Notes: generated by a model not told the origin, from the sequence alone. A stretch of DNA of 64,000 nucleotides from Amycolatopsis sp. WQ 127309 (GCF_023023025.1 NZ_CP095481.1:1860001-1924000); one strand, 5' to 3'; shown: positions 42,478 to 50,768, counted from the stretch's first letter. A program made the numbers and translations.

Positions 42478-42513
42478 GAGCGGTGGTGCGGGTTCGCGGC
42501 GCCACCGCTCTTT
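42478..42513 (+). terminator. Terminator of the KS-alpha operon
   Basis: 9-bp stem GAGCGGTGG (42478-42486) with 42502-42510, a GC-rich loop able to pair further, then TTT; 12 bp after the KS-alpha stop. Confidence 0.65.
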
Positions 42514-42564
42514 CCCGTGCCCGGGTGCGGCCGTGAAGAAAAGCCGCCTTTTCCGGTCAAGACG

Positions 42565-43200
42565 TCACGATTTGTCGGGATTCAGGTATTCGATCAAGCG
42601 CGCGAGCTGGTCGGCGTACTGCTTGACGAACTCCGGGGACTCCGGGTCCTGCTGCGCCACGCCCTCGATGACGTGCGGCAGGGTCACCGGCGCCATCGCC
42701 GCGGCCATCAGCATCACGGTCAGGCAGGCGGGATCCACCCACTCGGGGAGCTGACCGGACTTCTGCAGCTCGGCCACCTGGTCCACCGTGCCGCCCAGCC
42801 GGGCCGACCGCGGCGCGTGGTCCGGGTCGGTGTCCGGGCCGCCGTACTCCAGGCCCGACCACGCCAGCAGGCGCATGCCGTCCCGGGACGTCAGCACCTC
42901 CAGGACGTAGCGGCGCAGCTGTTCCGACAGCGGGGTGCCGGGCGCCACCAGCTCGCTCTCACGCTGGCCCCAGCCCTCCGACATGGCCTGGTACAGGCCT
43001 TCCTTGCCGTCGAAGTAGTACGAGATGAGCTGCTGGTTCACGCCCGCGCGCGACGCGATCGCCGCGATGCGCGCGCCCGCGTACCCGTGCGCCGCGAACT
43101 CCGCGACGGCCGCTTCCAGGATCAGCCGGCGCGTGCGGTCCGGATCCCGCTGCCGCTCCTGCGGCTTCGGCGAACGGCGGGGCTTCGACGACGCGGTCAC
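42565..43200 (-). CDS. TetR-family repressor, probable regulator of the MFS pump
   Basis: 211 aa from the GTG at 43200. TetR helix-turn-helix: RRLILEAAVAEFAAHGYAGARIAAIASRAGVNQQLISYYFDGKEGLYQAM (about 22-70), with a variable ligand-binding C-terminus. A TATAGT -10 box ends 7 nt before the GTG, so the mRNA is probably leaderless. A 35-bp near-palindrome at 43231-43265 upstream is shared with the promoter of the MFS gene at 54757. This fits the common TetR-exporter pairing, with the product as inducer. Confidence 0.88.
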   Translation of the reverse strand: MTASSKPRRSPKPQERQRDPDRTRRLILEAAVAEFAAHGYAGARIAAIASRAGVNQQLISYYFDGKEGLYQAMSEGWGQRESELVAPGTPLSEQLRRYVLEVLTSRDGMRLLAWSGLEYGGPDTDPDHAPRSARLGGTVDQVAELQKSGQLPEWVDPACLTVMLMAAAMAPVTLPHVIEGVAQQDPESPEFVKQYADQLARLIEYLNPDKS

Positions 43201-43207
43201 ACCGGCG

Positions 43208-43213
43208 ACTATA
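43208..43213 (-). promoter_or_regulatory. -10 box of the TetR gene (leaderless start)
   Basis: TATAGT on the minus strand, 7 nt before the GTG at 43200, so transcription should begin at or next to the start codon. No Shine-Dalgarno sequence is present, which agrees. Confidence 0.55.
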
Positions 43214-43230
43214 CATGCGCCCAACCACCT

Positions 43231-43265
43231 CAACCGGCTGATCGACTTAATGAAACAGACGGTTG
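43231..43265. promoter_or_regulatory. 35-bp TetR-type operator, copy at the tetR gene
   Basis: Near-palindrome with CAACCG and CGGTTG ends; 27 of 35 bases equal the copy at 54824-54858. It abuts the TetR -10 region on one side and merges into a TTGACA on the other. Confidence 0.7.
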
Positions 43266-43291
43266 ACACAGTGAGGCAAGTCCCTGACTAT
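43263..43291 (+). promoter_or_regulatory. Rightward promoter next to the TetR operator
   Basis: TTGACA (43263-43268), 17 bp, GACTAT (43286-43291). The same layout and spacing occurs at the MFS promoter, but here no gene follows for 670 bp. Confidence 0.55.
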
Positions 43292-43967
43292 GGTGAGAGA
43301 CACACCGGCGACACCGCCCACCCGGTACGGAGCAACCACTCACGGCCACCGTGGACAACCGAAGACAGCGCTTTCCCGCGTCCCCGTGAACTGCACCGGG
43401 ACGCCGGCGAGCCACCACCGGAATTGCGTAGCAGCAGTCCCGGGAAACGAGTAGAGCGACCGCTCCGCGACCATTTCGCGTCGAGCGGCAATCGCGTCCT
43501 CGAATTCATTCACGACCCCTCGTTCATACGCGCGCGCGTGCCATTCCCATCGCGGGAAAATCCGCTCGGCGGCCGACGGGAAATCCGCGGCCGGATGCGG
43601 GCCGAAGTCGTACGCCTTGCTCACGATCCACGTCACCGCAGGTCAGAACGACGCGGGCCGATCAGGTGAATTTCGCCGAAAGTATTGCATCCCGATCACC
43701 CCTTCTATCGTGCGCTCTTCGAGCAGAAAGTGACCGCCGGTCACTAGAATGCACCTGGAGCTACGAAAACCTTGCACGATAGGCTGACATTCCCAAGGCG
43801 GCGTCAGCGCTCTGCTAATGCTCGTCCAGCGGACCCGGCCATGGTGGGCAGAAGCCCGCACCCGACTGGTTCATACCCGGTTCGGGATGTGGGCAAACCT
43901 GGGGACTGGGGAGCGGTGTCATCCGACGGGGAGCGGACCACGCCGCATCGATACTTGGAGGATGCAG
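43292..43967. other. Long region upstream of the first SARP gene
   Basis: About 680 bp without a convincing gene. A minus-strand frame 43636-43340 (98 codons, VTWIVSKAYDFGPHPAADF...) has fair codon use but no RBS and no known relative; it may be a relic. A perfect 17-bp palindrome AGTGACCGCCGGTCACT lies at 43729-43745, a possible operator for the SARP gene. Confidence 0.45.
43729..43745. promoter_or_regulatory. 17-bp perfect palindrome upstream of SARP 1
   Basis: AGTGACCG-C-CGGTCACT, symmetrical in every position, 223 bp before the SARP start. Likely a dimeric regulator's site; the regulator is unknown. Confidence 0.45.
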
Positions 43968-45899
43968 ATGTTGTGCGTCAAGGTTCTCGGCCCGTTGGAG
44001 GTCGTACGCGACGGGGTGCCCATCACGCCGTCCGCGCCGAAGCTCCAGCGCGTGTTCAGCCTGCTCGCCGTGTCCGCTAACCACATCGTCCGGACCGAAC
44101 AGCTCATCGAGGAACTCTGGGAGGAGAACCCGCCGACCAGCGTCAAGACGACCCTGCAGACCTACGTCTACCAGCTGCGGAAGCTGCTGGAGCTGGACCC
44201 GGCGCAGCGGCCGTCGGCGCGCGTCCGCCGCGACGACGGGCAGCCCGTGCTGCTCACCCTCTCCGGCGGCTACATGCTCGCGGTGGACCGCGACGCCCTG
44301 GACTCGAGCCACTTCGAGCGCCAGGCGACGCAGGGCTGGACCGAGCTCGACACCGGGGACGCGGAGGCGGCCTTCCACACGCTGGACGGCGCGCTGCGGC
44401 TCTGGCGCGGCTCCGCGCTCGTCGACCTCAACCCCGGGCCGGTGCTGCAGGCCGAGGTGCTGCGGCTCGACGAGATGCGCAAGAACGCCCTGGAGCACCG
44501 CATCGACGCCGCGCTGCAGCTCGGCCGGCACCAGGAGGTGCTGGGCGAGCTCACCCGGCTGGCGGCGCAGCAGCCGACGCACGAGGGCTTCCAGGCCAAG
44601 CTGATGCTGGCGCTCTACCGCTCCGGCCGGCGTTCCGAAGCGCTGGGCGTCTACCAACGGACCCGCTCGGCGCTGGCCGACGAGCTGGGCCTCGACCCGG
44701 GCGCGGAGCTGCAGCGCGTCCACCGCGCGGTGCTGGCCGCCAACGGCAGCCTCGACGCCGTCCCGGCCCAGGTCCGGCGGCAGCCGGCGCGGCCGGAACC
44801 GCCGCGTCAGCTGCCACCCGCCGGGCCGGGGCTGGTCGGCCGGGACAGCGAGCTGCACACGGTCGTCACCGCCGTCACGGCGCCGGACCGGCGGGGCCCG
44901 GCGGTCGTCACCGTCGACGGCCCGCCGGGATCGGGCAAGACGGCCCTGTGCGTGCACGCGGGCCACGACGTGCGGGAGAAGTTCCCGGACGGGCAGTTCC
45001 ACGCGAGCCTGGCCGACGCCGCCGGGCAGCCGGTCGACCCGGGCACGGTGCTGGCCGGGTTCCTGCGCGCGATCGGCGTCCCGGGTGACCGGATCGCCGG
45101 CTCGGTGGCGGAACGCAGCACCCAGTTCCGCACCTGGACCGCCGACCGGCGCGTGCTGGTGGTGCTCGACGACGTGCTGGACGACCACCAGCTCGCGCCG
45201 CTGCTGCCCGCGGGCCGCGGGTGCGCGGTCGTCGTCGCGAGCCGGATGCAGCTGTCGGACCCGTCGGTGACGACGGTGGTCAGCCTGAGCCCGCTGAGCG
45301 GCGCGGACGGCGTCCGGGTGCTGAGCGGGCTGGTCGGCCCGGAGCGGCTCGCTCAGGACCCGGACGGCACCCGCGCGCTGGTCGGCCGCTGCGACGGCCT
45401 GCCGCTGGCGCTGCACGCGGCGGCGACCCGGCTGCGGCACCGCCCGCACTGGCCGGTGCGGCGGGCGGCGGACTGGGCCGCGACGGGCGCGGACGACCCG
45501 TTCGACCTGCGCTCGAGCGTGTCGCTCAGCTACCGCGTCGCGACGCCGGAGGTGCGGTGGGCGTTCCGGACGCTGAGCACCTCCGACGCCGGGAGCCTGT
45601 CGCTGGCGGCCGCGTCGGCGGTGCTGAACCTCGACGGCTGCCTGGCAGAGACCCTGCTGGACGACCTGGTGAACCTGCACCTGCTGGAGTTCGAGCACGC
45701 GGCCGACCACACGGAGGAACACCACTACCGCATGCTGCCGACCTTCCGCGACATCGGCCGCCGGCTGCACCTGGAGGCGGAGCTGCTGGGAGCGGCCCGC
45801 ACCGAGCCGCAGCCGGCACTGGCCGTCACGACCGGCGACGCCTACCAGCCCCTGTGCCACGAGGCCGGGCGGGTGGCCGTCGCGCCGAACCGGGGTTGA
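43968..45899 (+). CDS. AfsR/SARP-type regulator 1 (SARP-BTAD-NB-ARC)
   Basis: 643 aa from the ATG at 43968, 6 nt after GGAGG (an ATG touching the RBS at 43962 is less likely). OmpR-like DNA-binding domain (VKVLGPLEVVRDGVPITPSAPKLQRVFSLLAVSANHIV... TLQTYVYQLRKLL, 1-95), bacterial activator domain (SSHFERQATQGW... SALADELGLDPGAELQRVH, about 105-250), then an NTPase with Walker A GPPGSGKTAL and Walker B RVLVVLDDVLDD. No TPR tail. It should bind 11-bp-spaced heptamers and activate the biosynthetic operons. Confidence 0.92.
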   Translation: MLCVKVLGPLEVVRDGVPITPSAPKLQRVFSLLAVSANHIVRTEQLIEELWEENPPTSVKTTLQTYVYQLRKLLELDPAQRPSARVRRDDGQPVLLTLSGGYMLAVDRDALDSSHFERQATQGWTELDTGDAEAAFHTLDGALRLWRGSALVDLNPGPVLQAEVLRLDEMRKNALEHRIDAALQLGRHQEVLGELTRLAAQQPTHEGFQAKLMLALYRSGRRSEALGVYQRTRSALADELGLDPGAELQRVHRAVLAANGSLDAVPAQVRRQPARPEPPRQLPPAGPGLVGRDSELHTVVTAVTAPDRRGPAVVTVDGPPGSGKTALCVHAGHDVREKFPDGQFHASLADAAGQPVDPGTVLAGFLRAIGVPGDRIAGSVAERSTQFRTWTADRRVLVVLDDVLDDHQLAPLLPAGRGCAVVVASRMQLSDPSVTTVVSLSPLSGADGVRVLSGLVGPERLAQDPDGTRALVGRCDGLPLALHAAATRLRHRPHWPVRRAADWAATGADDPFDLRSSVSLSYRVATPEVRWAFRTLSTSDAGSLSLAAASAVLNLDGCLAETLLDDLVNLHLLEFEHAADHTEEHHYRMLPTFRDIGRRLHLEAELLGAARTEPQPALAVTTGDAYQPLCHEAGRVAVAPNRG

Positions 45900-45925
45900 C
45901 CCCCAGCCTCCCCGGTGAAAGAGGA

Positions 45926-45963
45926 TCGCGCACCGCACCGCTACCCCCCGGTGCGGTGCGCGA
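45926..45963 (+). terminator. Terminator of SARP 1
   Basis: 15-bp perfect stem (45926-45940 with 45949-45963) and 8-nt loop, 27 bp after the SARP stop. No T-run. Confidence 0.65.
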
Positions 45964-46010
45964 CCCGTTACCCCACAACGAAGGCGCGCCCGCCATCCCT
46001 GCGCGCGCCA

Positions 46011-46066
46011 AAAGCCGTGAAGGCCTCCTTACCGGCCATAAGAGCCGGTAAGGAGGCCTTCACGGA
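46011..46066 (-). terminator. Intrinsic terminator; copy 2 of the repeated hairpin element
   Basis: 22-bp stem (46015-46036 with 46044-46065) and loop that reads TCTTATG on the minus strand, followed there by TTTT. It ends 5 bp from the stop of the leftward FAD monooxygenase. Nearly identical to 35539-35595 in inverted orientation. Confidence 0.9.
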
Positions 46067-46070
46067 CCTT

Positions 46071-47201
46071 TCAGTACTCCCAGTCCAGGCGCATCGAGGC
46101 CTGGGCCATCCGGACCGACTCGGTGATGGCGGCCGTGCCGCGGCGGGTGACGTCCGCCTGGTAGCCCGCCAGGCCTTCGGCCAGTGAGCCCGGCAGCGTC
46201 AGGACGCGGCACAACGCCGCCGCGTCCTGGGCCGCGACGTTCGCGCCGGCCCCGCCGGACAGCGGCATCGTGTGCGCCGCGTCGCCCAGCGGGACCACCG
46301 GGCCCTGGCCCCACGCCGGCCCCGGCGCGGTCGCCCGCAGGGCCAGCACGTGCGTCTCCGCCGGCTCCGCGTGCGCGAACACCCCGTGCAGGTCCGGGTG
46401 CCAGTCCGCGGTCCGGTTCAGCAGCACCTCCCGCAGGGCGGCCCCGGGCAGCCCGAACAGGACGTCGTCGGCGATCCCGAGGTGCGAGCGGTGCATGTTG
46501 AACACCGCCGTGTAGTAGTCCTCGGCGTCGGCGCCCGGCCGGAACACCATGGGCAGCAACCCGAAGCTGACGCCGCCGGAGCTGACCACCGAGGTGAACC
46601 GGTCGTGCATGAACTCCGGCAGCCCGCCCTTGATCGCCTTCGCCATCGGGATCCGCGAGACGATCGCGCGGACGCCGAGGTCGCGGGGCTCGTCGCCGGG
46701 CCGCCACGCCGCGCGCACCGCGGAGTCCGTCCCGTCCGCGGCGACCAGGACGTCACCGGCGTCGGACGTGCCGTCGCGGAAGTACGCGCGCACCCCGCCC
46801 GCCGACGTCAACGCGTGGTGGCTGAACGACGAGCCGGACCGGACGACGTCGCCGAGCCCGGCCATCAGCACCTCGCGCAGCGTCCGGTGGTCGACGGCGT
46901 CGACGCGGTCGAGGTTCCCGTCGTCCTCGTCGTGGTGTTCCCACTGCTGTACCAGGTGTTCGTCGTAGGCGGCCATGCCCTTCGCGTAACGCATGGACGT
47001 CGCGACGAACCGGTCCCGCACCGCCGGCGGCAGGCAGGCGCGGAACGCCCGCTCGCCGTCCGGCGTGATCCGCAGCCGGTGCCGCGGGGCCGGCGTCTCG
47101 TCGCGTTCGTGCACCACGACGTCGACGCCGGCCTGCCGCAACCCGTGCGCCAGGCAGAGCCCGCCGATCCCGGCCCCGACGACGAGGACCCGCCGGCTCA
47201 T
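46071..47201 (-). CDS. FAD-dependent monooxygenase, paralogue B
   Basis: 376 aa. VLVVGAGIGGLCLAHGLRQAGVDVVVHERDE, DVLVAADGTDSAVRAAW and VVPLGDAAHTMPLSGGAGANVAAQDAAAL carry the FAD/GD motifs. Similar to the gene at 32340 along its length, but 38 residues shorter. Its ATG overlaps the stop of the secreted beta-helix gene (ATGA). It probably oxidises the polyketide core; together with the three other FAD enzymes it allows several hydroxylations or a ring cleavage. Confidence 0.85.
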   Translation of the reverse strand: MSRRVLVVGAGIGGLCLAHGLRQAGVDVVVHERDETPAPRHRLRITPDGERAFRACLPPAVRDRFVATSMRYAKGMAAYDEHLVQQWEHHDEDDGNLDRVDAVDHRTLREVLMAGLGDVVRSGSSFSHHALTSAGGVRAYFRDGTSDAGDVLVAADGTDSAVRAAWRPGDEPRDLGVRAIVSRIPMAKAIKGGLPEFMHDRFTSVVSSGGVSFGLLPMVFRPGADAEDYYTAVFNMHRSHLGIADDVLFGLPGAALREVLLNRTADWHPDLHGVFAHAEPAETHVLALRATAPGPAWGQGPVVPLGDAAHTMPLSGGAGANVAAQDAAALCRVLTLPGSLAEGLAGYQADVTRRGTAAITESVRMAQASMRLDWEY

Positions 47202-48781
47202 CGGACCGCGGGACCGGCGTACGCGCCGATGTTCGGGCGCACCGGCGGGACCGGGTAACCGAAGTAGTCCCGCACGCCCGGGTTGGCCGCACCCGCCGAC
47301 AGCGCCGGCGAACCGCCGCGCAGCCGGTAGCCGGTGGCGTCCTGGCGGTCGGCCGCCAGGCCCGGCGCGGTGAACTTCGGGTCGGCGACGACGGCGTGCG
47401 CGTCCCCGGCCGGCACGGTCGTGACGTTCCGGTACAGGTTGTGGTCGTAGATCCCGTACGCGTCGCTGAACGCCGACCCGCCCGCGCGCCCGACGAAGAT
47501 GTTGTCGGAGAACTCCAGCGGGTCGGTCGTGTAGTTCATCAGCAGGCGCTCGGCGTTCGGGGCGTAGATCGTGTTGCCGTACACCTGCACGCGCCCGGTC
47601 TCCAGGCAGATCACCGTGATGACGCCGACCGGGTCGGTGCCACCGTTGAAGTCCGGGTAGTAGCCGTTGGAGAAGTCGTTCTGGCTGATGTTGTAGCGGA
47701 CCGTGGTGCGGTCCGTCGGGCGGCCGGCGTCGGCGCAGACCACCAGCATGCCGCCCTGGTTCTCGCGGCTGAGGTTGTGCTCGAACACCGTGTCGAGGTT
47801 CGCGTGCTCGGTCATGTACGCCGCCGAGGGCAGCGGGCCGGAGCCGTGGCCGTAGGAGACCTCGTTGTAGCGGAACACCGTGCCGTCGGCGTTGAACGCG
47901 CTGAGCGCGGCGGTGTAGGACGGCGCGCGTTCGGCCCAGCCGCGGAAGGTGTTGTACTCGACCACGGCGTTGGTGGCGTTGTAGACGCCGACCGCGTCAC
48001 CGCCGATGTCCTCGCCGTAGTTGTGCGCGATGCGCAGCCGGGTGATCGGGACGTACGTCGTGCCGCGGCCGTCGGGGTACTGCGCACGCTTCTCCCAGTC
48101 GGACGACGTCGCGATGCCCTGGCGGTCGACGTGCCGCAGCGTGTTGTTCTCGATGACGACGTCGTCGAAGCCGCTCGGCTTGCTCGTGCCGCCGGCCTTG
48201 ACGACGATGGCGCCGCTGACGTCGGGGGTGTGCGGGTTGCGGCAGTCGCAGCCGTTGACGTCGTGGACGTCGACGCCCGACACGACGAGGTGGTGCGCGA
48301 CGCCGAAGTCCTCGAGCTGGAGGAAGACGCCGATGCGCACGTCGTTGTCGCCGGGCGTCGGGCCCTGGTTGCTGACGTCGAGGTCGCGCACCTCCCAGCC
48401 CTCGACGTTGTGCAGCAGCACCGCGGCGAGCGCGCCGTGCGCGTCGATCTTCGGCTTGGCGCCCCAGCCGTAGGTGCCGGTGGTGATCGGCCGGCCCGCG
48501 GTGCCGGAGCCCTTCGGCGCGAACGTGCCGTCGCACGTCGTCCCGCGCTTGAACGTGATCCGGCTGCCCGGCTGGAACACGACGGAGTTCACCTTGGCCA
48601 GCGTCTTCCACGCCTGGCCGGCACCGAGCCCGGACGCCGAGTCGTGGCCGCCGGCGCAGTCGACGTAGTACTGGGTCCCCCGCGCGTGCGAAGTGTCGGC
48701 GAGTGCGGCCGGGGTGCTGAGCCCGACGACGGTCAGCACCCCGGAGAAGAGGGCGAGTCTGCGAATCCACGCAGCGGTCAT
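47198..48781 (-). CDS. Secreted right-handed parallel beta-helix protein
   Basis: 527 aa. Signal peptide MTAAWIRRLALFSGVLTVVGLSTPAALA (cleavage near residue 28). The mature part has YYVDCAGGHDSASGLGAGQAWKTLAKVN, a typical N-terminal cap of PL/GH beta-helix enzymes, then repeats such as VVIENNTLRHVDRQGIATSS, YGEDIGGDAVGVYNATNAVVEYNTFRG and VRYNISQNDF. It ends PNIGAYAGPAVR. Likely a polysaccharide lyase or glycosidase-like fold acting outside the cell. It is the first gene of the transcript with an FAD monooxygenase, behind SARP-type repeats. Confidence 0.75.
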   Translation of the reverse strand: MTAAWIRRLALFSGVLTVVGLSTPAALADTSHARGTQYYVDCAGGHDSASGLGAGQAWKTLAKVNSVVFQPGSRITFKRGTTCDGTFAPKGSGTAGRPITTGTYGWGAKPKIDAHGALAAVLLHNVEGWEVRDLDVSNQGPTPGDNDVRIGVFLQLEDFGVAHHLVVSGVDVHDVNGCDCRNPHTPDVSGAIVVKAGGTSKPSGFDDVVIENNTLRHVDRQGIATSSDWEKRAQYPDGRGTTYVPITRLRIAHNYGEDIGGDAVGVYNATNAVVEYNTFRGWAERAPSYTAALSAFNADGTVFRYNEVSYGHGSGPLPSAAYMTEHANLDTVFEHNLSRENQGGMLVVCADAGRPTDRTTVRYNISQNDFSNGYYPDFNGGTDPVGVITVICLETGRVQVYGNTIYAPNAERLLMNYTTDPLEFSDNIFVGRAGGSAFSDAYGIYDHNLYRNVTTVPAGDAHAVVADPKFTAPGLAADRQDATGYRLRGGSPALSAGAANPGVRDYFGYPVPPVRPNIGAYAGPAVR

Positions 48782-48875
48782 CGTGGGTCCTTCCTGGTTT
48801 CGGCGGGGGTTCTGCGAACCCCCGGATGGTCACCACGCGCACTCGTGCGCAACTCGCGACGACCTGGATTCCCGC

Positions 48876-48904
48876 CGCGTCAGCCCGGTTCGAGCCAAGC
48901 TGGA
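48876..48904 (-). promoter_or_regulatory. SARP operator facing the beta-helix/FAD operon
   Basis: Minus strand: TCCAGCT (48904-48898), TCGAACC (48893-48887), TGACGCG (48882-48876), 11-bp period, 95 bp before the start codon. The middle unit is a perfect match to the heptamers at 34.4 kb. Confidence 0.5.
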
Positions 48905-48907
48905 CCG
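48879..48907 (+). promoter_or_regulatory. SARP operator facing the aminotransferase gene
   Basis: Plus strand: GTCAGCC (48879), TCGAGCC (48890), TGGACCG (48901), 11-bp period, 69 bp before the ATG. It overlaps the minus-strand set. Confidence 0.5.
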
Positions 48908-48975
48908 CCCCCTGGCACGGTCAGCGGACCCTGACGAGGCGGCACCGGACGTCCGCCACCAGAAGGCAGGAAGTG

Positions 48976-50019
48976 ATGAAGAGTCTTTCCGACGACGCCA
49001 TCCACAGGCAGGGCGGAGATCTCCGGGGCCTCGCCGGCGACACCTACCTGGACCTGGGCACCTGCGTGAACCGGTACGGGCCGCCGTCCGCGGTCCGCGT
49101 CGCGCTGCGGGAGCTGGACGTCCAGCGGCTGCGCGCCCACCCCTACGAAGCCGACTCGCTGTTCCGGGCCACCTACGCGAACTACCTCACCGTGGACCCC
49201 GAACTGCTGGTCTCGGGGCGCGGGATCACCGAGTTCATCCGGGTGCTGGCGCGGCTGCTGCCGGCGGACCGGATCGCCGTGGTGACGCCGGACTACACCG
49301 ACAGCATCCGCTGGTTCACCAACCACCTGCCGCCCGCGACCGGCGAGATCGACACCGTCGCGACGCGGCTCGCGCGGGTCGCCGAGGGCATGGCCCGCTA
49401 CGGCTACGTCGTGCTGTCGAACCCGAACAACCCGCTGGGCCTGCACATCCCGCCCGGTGACCTGGCCGAGGTGTGCCGCGAGAACCCGGCGTCGACGCTG
49501 ATCGTCGACGAGGCCTACGTCGACTTCCTCGGCGGCGGCACCCGGCGGTCGATGGCGTGGGCCGGACTGTCCAATGTGGTCGTGTTGTCGTCGCCGAACA
49601 AGCTGTTCGGCATCGCCGGCGCCCGCACGGGTGCCATGTGGACGGTCGACGAGGACCTGCGGACGGCCGTCGCCGCCCAGCGCCTCAACTGGCCACTGTC
49701 CTATGTGGACTCGGTGGTGGCGATCGCGGCCCTGCGGGAGACGGCCTGGGCCGAACGCACCCGCGAGCGGCTGCTCGTCAACGCGGCGGCGATGGAGGCC
49801 CTGCTGGTCCGCCGCTACCCCGGCGTCGTCAAGGGCGCGCCGGTGCACTACCGGTTCGTCGCCTCCGACGACCCGCAGCGCGACTACGACGAGCTGGTCC
49901 GGGCGGGCGTGGTGGTCCGCGTCTTCGGCGACGACCAGGCGGGCCGCGTCCCGGGCCTGCGCATCACGGCCCCGACGGACGACGAGTTCCCGCTGCTGGC
50001 CGCGGCGCTCGCCGGTTAG
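48976..50019 (+). CDS. PLP-dependent class I/II aminotransferase (HisC-like)
   Basis: 347 aa from the ATG at 48976 (AGGAAG upstream). Fold-type I signs: VSGRGITEFIRVLARLL, VLSNPNNPLGLHIPP, LIVDEAYVDFLGGG and the PLP-Lys loop LSSPNKLFGIAGARTG (Lys at about 214). Closest in pattern to histidinol-phosphate aminotransferase and threonine-phosphate decarboxylase-like enzymes. In the cluster it may supply an amine or an amino-acid-derived building block next to the asparagine-synthetase-like gene. Its TAG overlaps the TAA of the convergent GntR gene by two bases. Confidence 0.82.
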   Translation: MKSLSDDAIHRQGGDLRGLAGDTYLDLGTCVNRYGPPSAVRVALRELDVQRLRAHPYEADSLFRATYANYLTVDPELLVSGRGITEFIRVLARLLPADRIAVVTPDYTDSIRWFTNHLPPATGEIDTVATRLARVAEGMARYGYVVLSNPNNPLGLHIPPGDLAEVCRENPASTLIVDEAYVDFLGGGTRRSMAWAGLSNVVVLSSPNKLFGIAGARTGAMWTVDEDLRTAVAAQRLNWPLSYVDSVVAIAALRETAWAERTRERLLVNAAAMEALLVRRYPGVVKGAPVHYRFVASDDPQRDYDELVRAGVVVRVFGDDQAGRVPGLRITAPTDDEFPLLAAALAG

Positions 50020-50768
50020 GACCCCGGGTGCCGGGGCGTGTCCACCACCGCCCCGGCACCCGTCTCACCCACCGGTCGTGAGTGGGACGCGCGCAGCCGG
50101 GCCGCCGTCGCTTCGACGTGGGCCGCCATCGCCGCGCGGGCCGCGGGTGGGTCGCCCGCCAGGATCGCGTCGAGGATCGCCGCGTGCTGGGCCTGCGAAC
50201 GCTCCGGGTCCGGCGGGATCCCGTCGAGCCACTCGGCGAGCCGCATCCGGACGTCGGCGACCACGGTCGTCAGCGAGCCGGACGCGGTGACCTCCGCGAT
50301 CGCCAGGTGCAGCCGCGCGTCCCGGCGCCGGTGATCGGCCGGGCCTGCCGCGGCCGCCGCGGCGCAGGTCGTGACCAGGTGCCGCCGGTCCGCCGAACTC
50401 AGCCGCCGTCCGGCCGCCAGCTCGGCCGCGCCCGTCTCCACCACGTGCCGCAGGCGCAGGACGTCGTCCAGCCCGGCCGCGTCGAGCCGCCCGGTCCGAG
50501 CCGGCGCGGGCAGCCGCTCGACGACGAACGTGCCGCCGTAGCGCCCCCGCCGGGACTCGACGTACCCCTCGGAAGCGAGCGCCCGCAACGCTTCCCGCAG
50601 CGTCACCCGGCTGACGGCGAGCCGCTCGGCCAGCTCCCGTTCGGCCGGCAGCCGCGCGCCCGCGCCGACGACGCCGAGCCGCACCAGCTGCCGCAGCCGC
50701 TCGATCGTCTCCTCGACCGCCCGGCCCGCCCGCACCGGCCGGAACACGGCGTCGAGCTCCCCGGTCAC
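50016..50768 (-). CDS. GntR/FadR-subfamily transcriptional regulator
   Basis: 250 aa from the GTG at 50768 (GTGA overlap). N-terminal winged helix: RLRQLVRLGVVGAGARLPAERELAERLAVSRVTLREALRALASEGYVESRRGRYGGTFV (about 25-85); C-terminal all-helical FCD domain (RLRHVVETGAAELAAGRR... DARLHLAIAEVTASGSL... HAAILDAILAGDPPAARAAMAAHVE), which usually binds a carboxylic acid and a metal. Coupled to the PPDK-like gene. A GTTG-N4-CAAC site at 51570 may be its operator. Confidence 0.87.
   Translation of the reverse strand: MTGELDAVFRPVRAGRAVEETIERLRQLVRLGVVGAGARLPAERELAERLAVSRVTLREALRALASEGYVESRRGRYGGTFVVERLPAPARTGRLDAAGLDDVLRLRHVVETGAAELAAGRRLSSADRRHLVTTCAAAAAAGPADHRRRDARLHLAIAEVTASGSLTTVVADVRMRLAEWLDGIPPDPERSQAQHAAILDAILAGDPPAARAAMAAHVEATAARLRASHSRPVGETGAGAVVDTPRHPGS

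Noticed and set aside
43340..43636. 98-codon minus-strand frame upstream of SARP 1
   Set aside because: Codon use is fair but there is no RBS, no recognisable family and the region looks non-coding overall; noted only within the intergenic entry.
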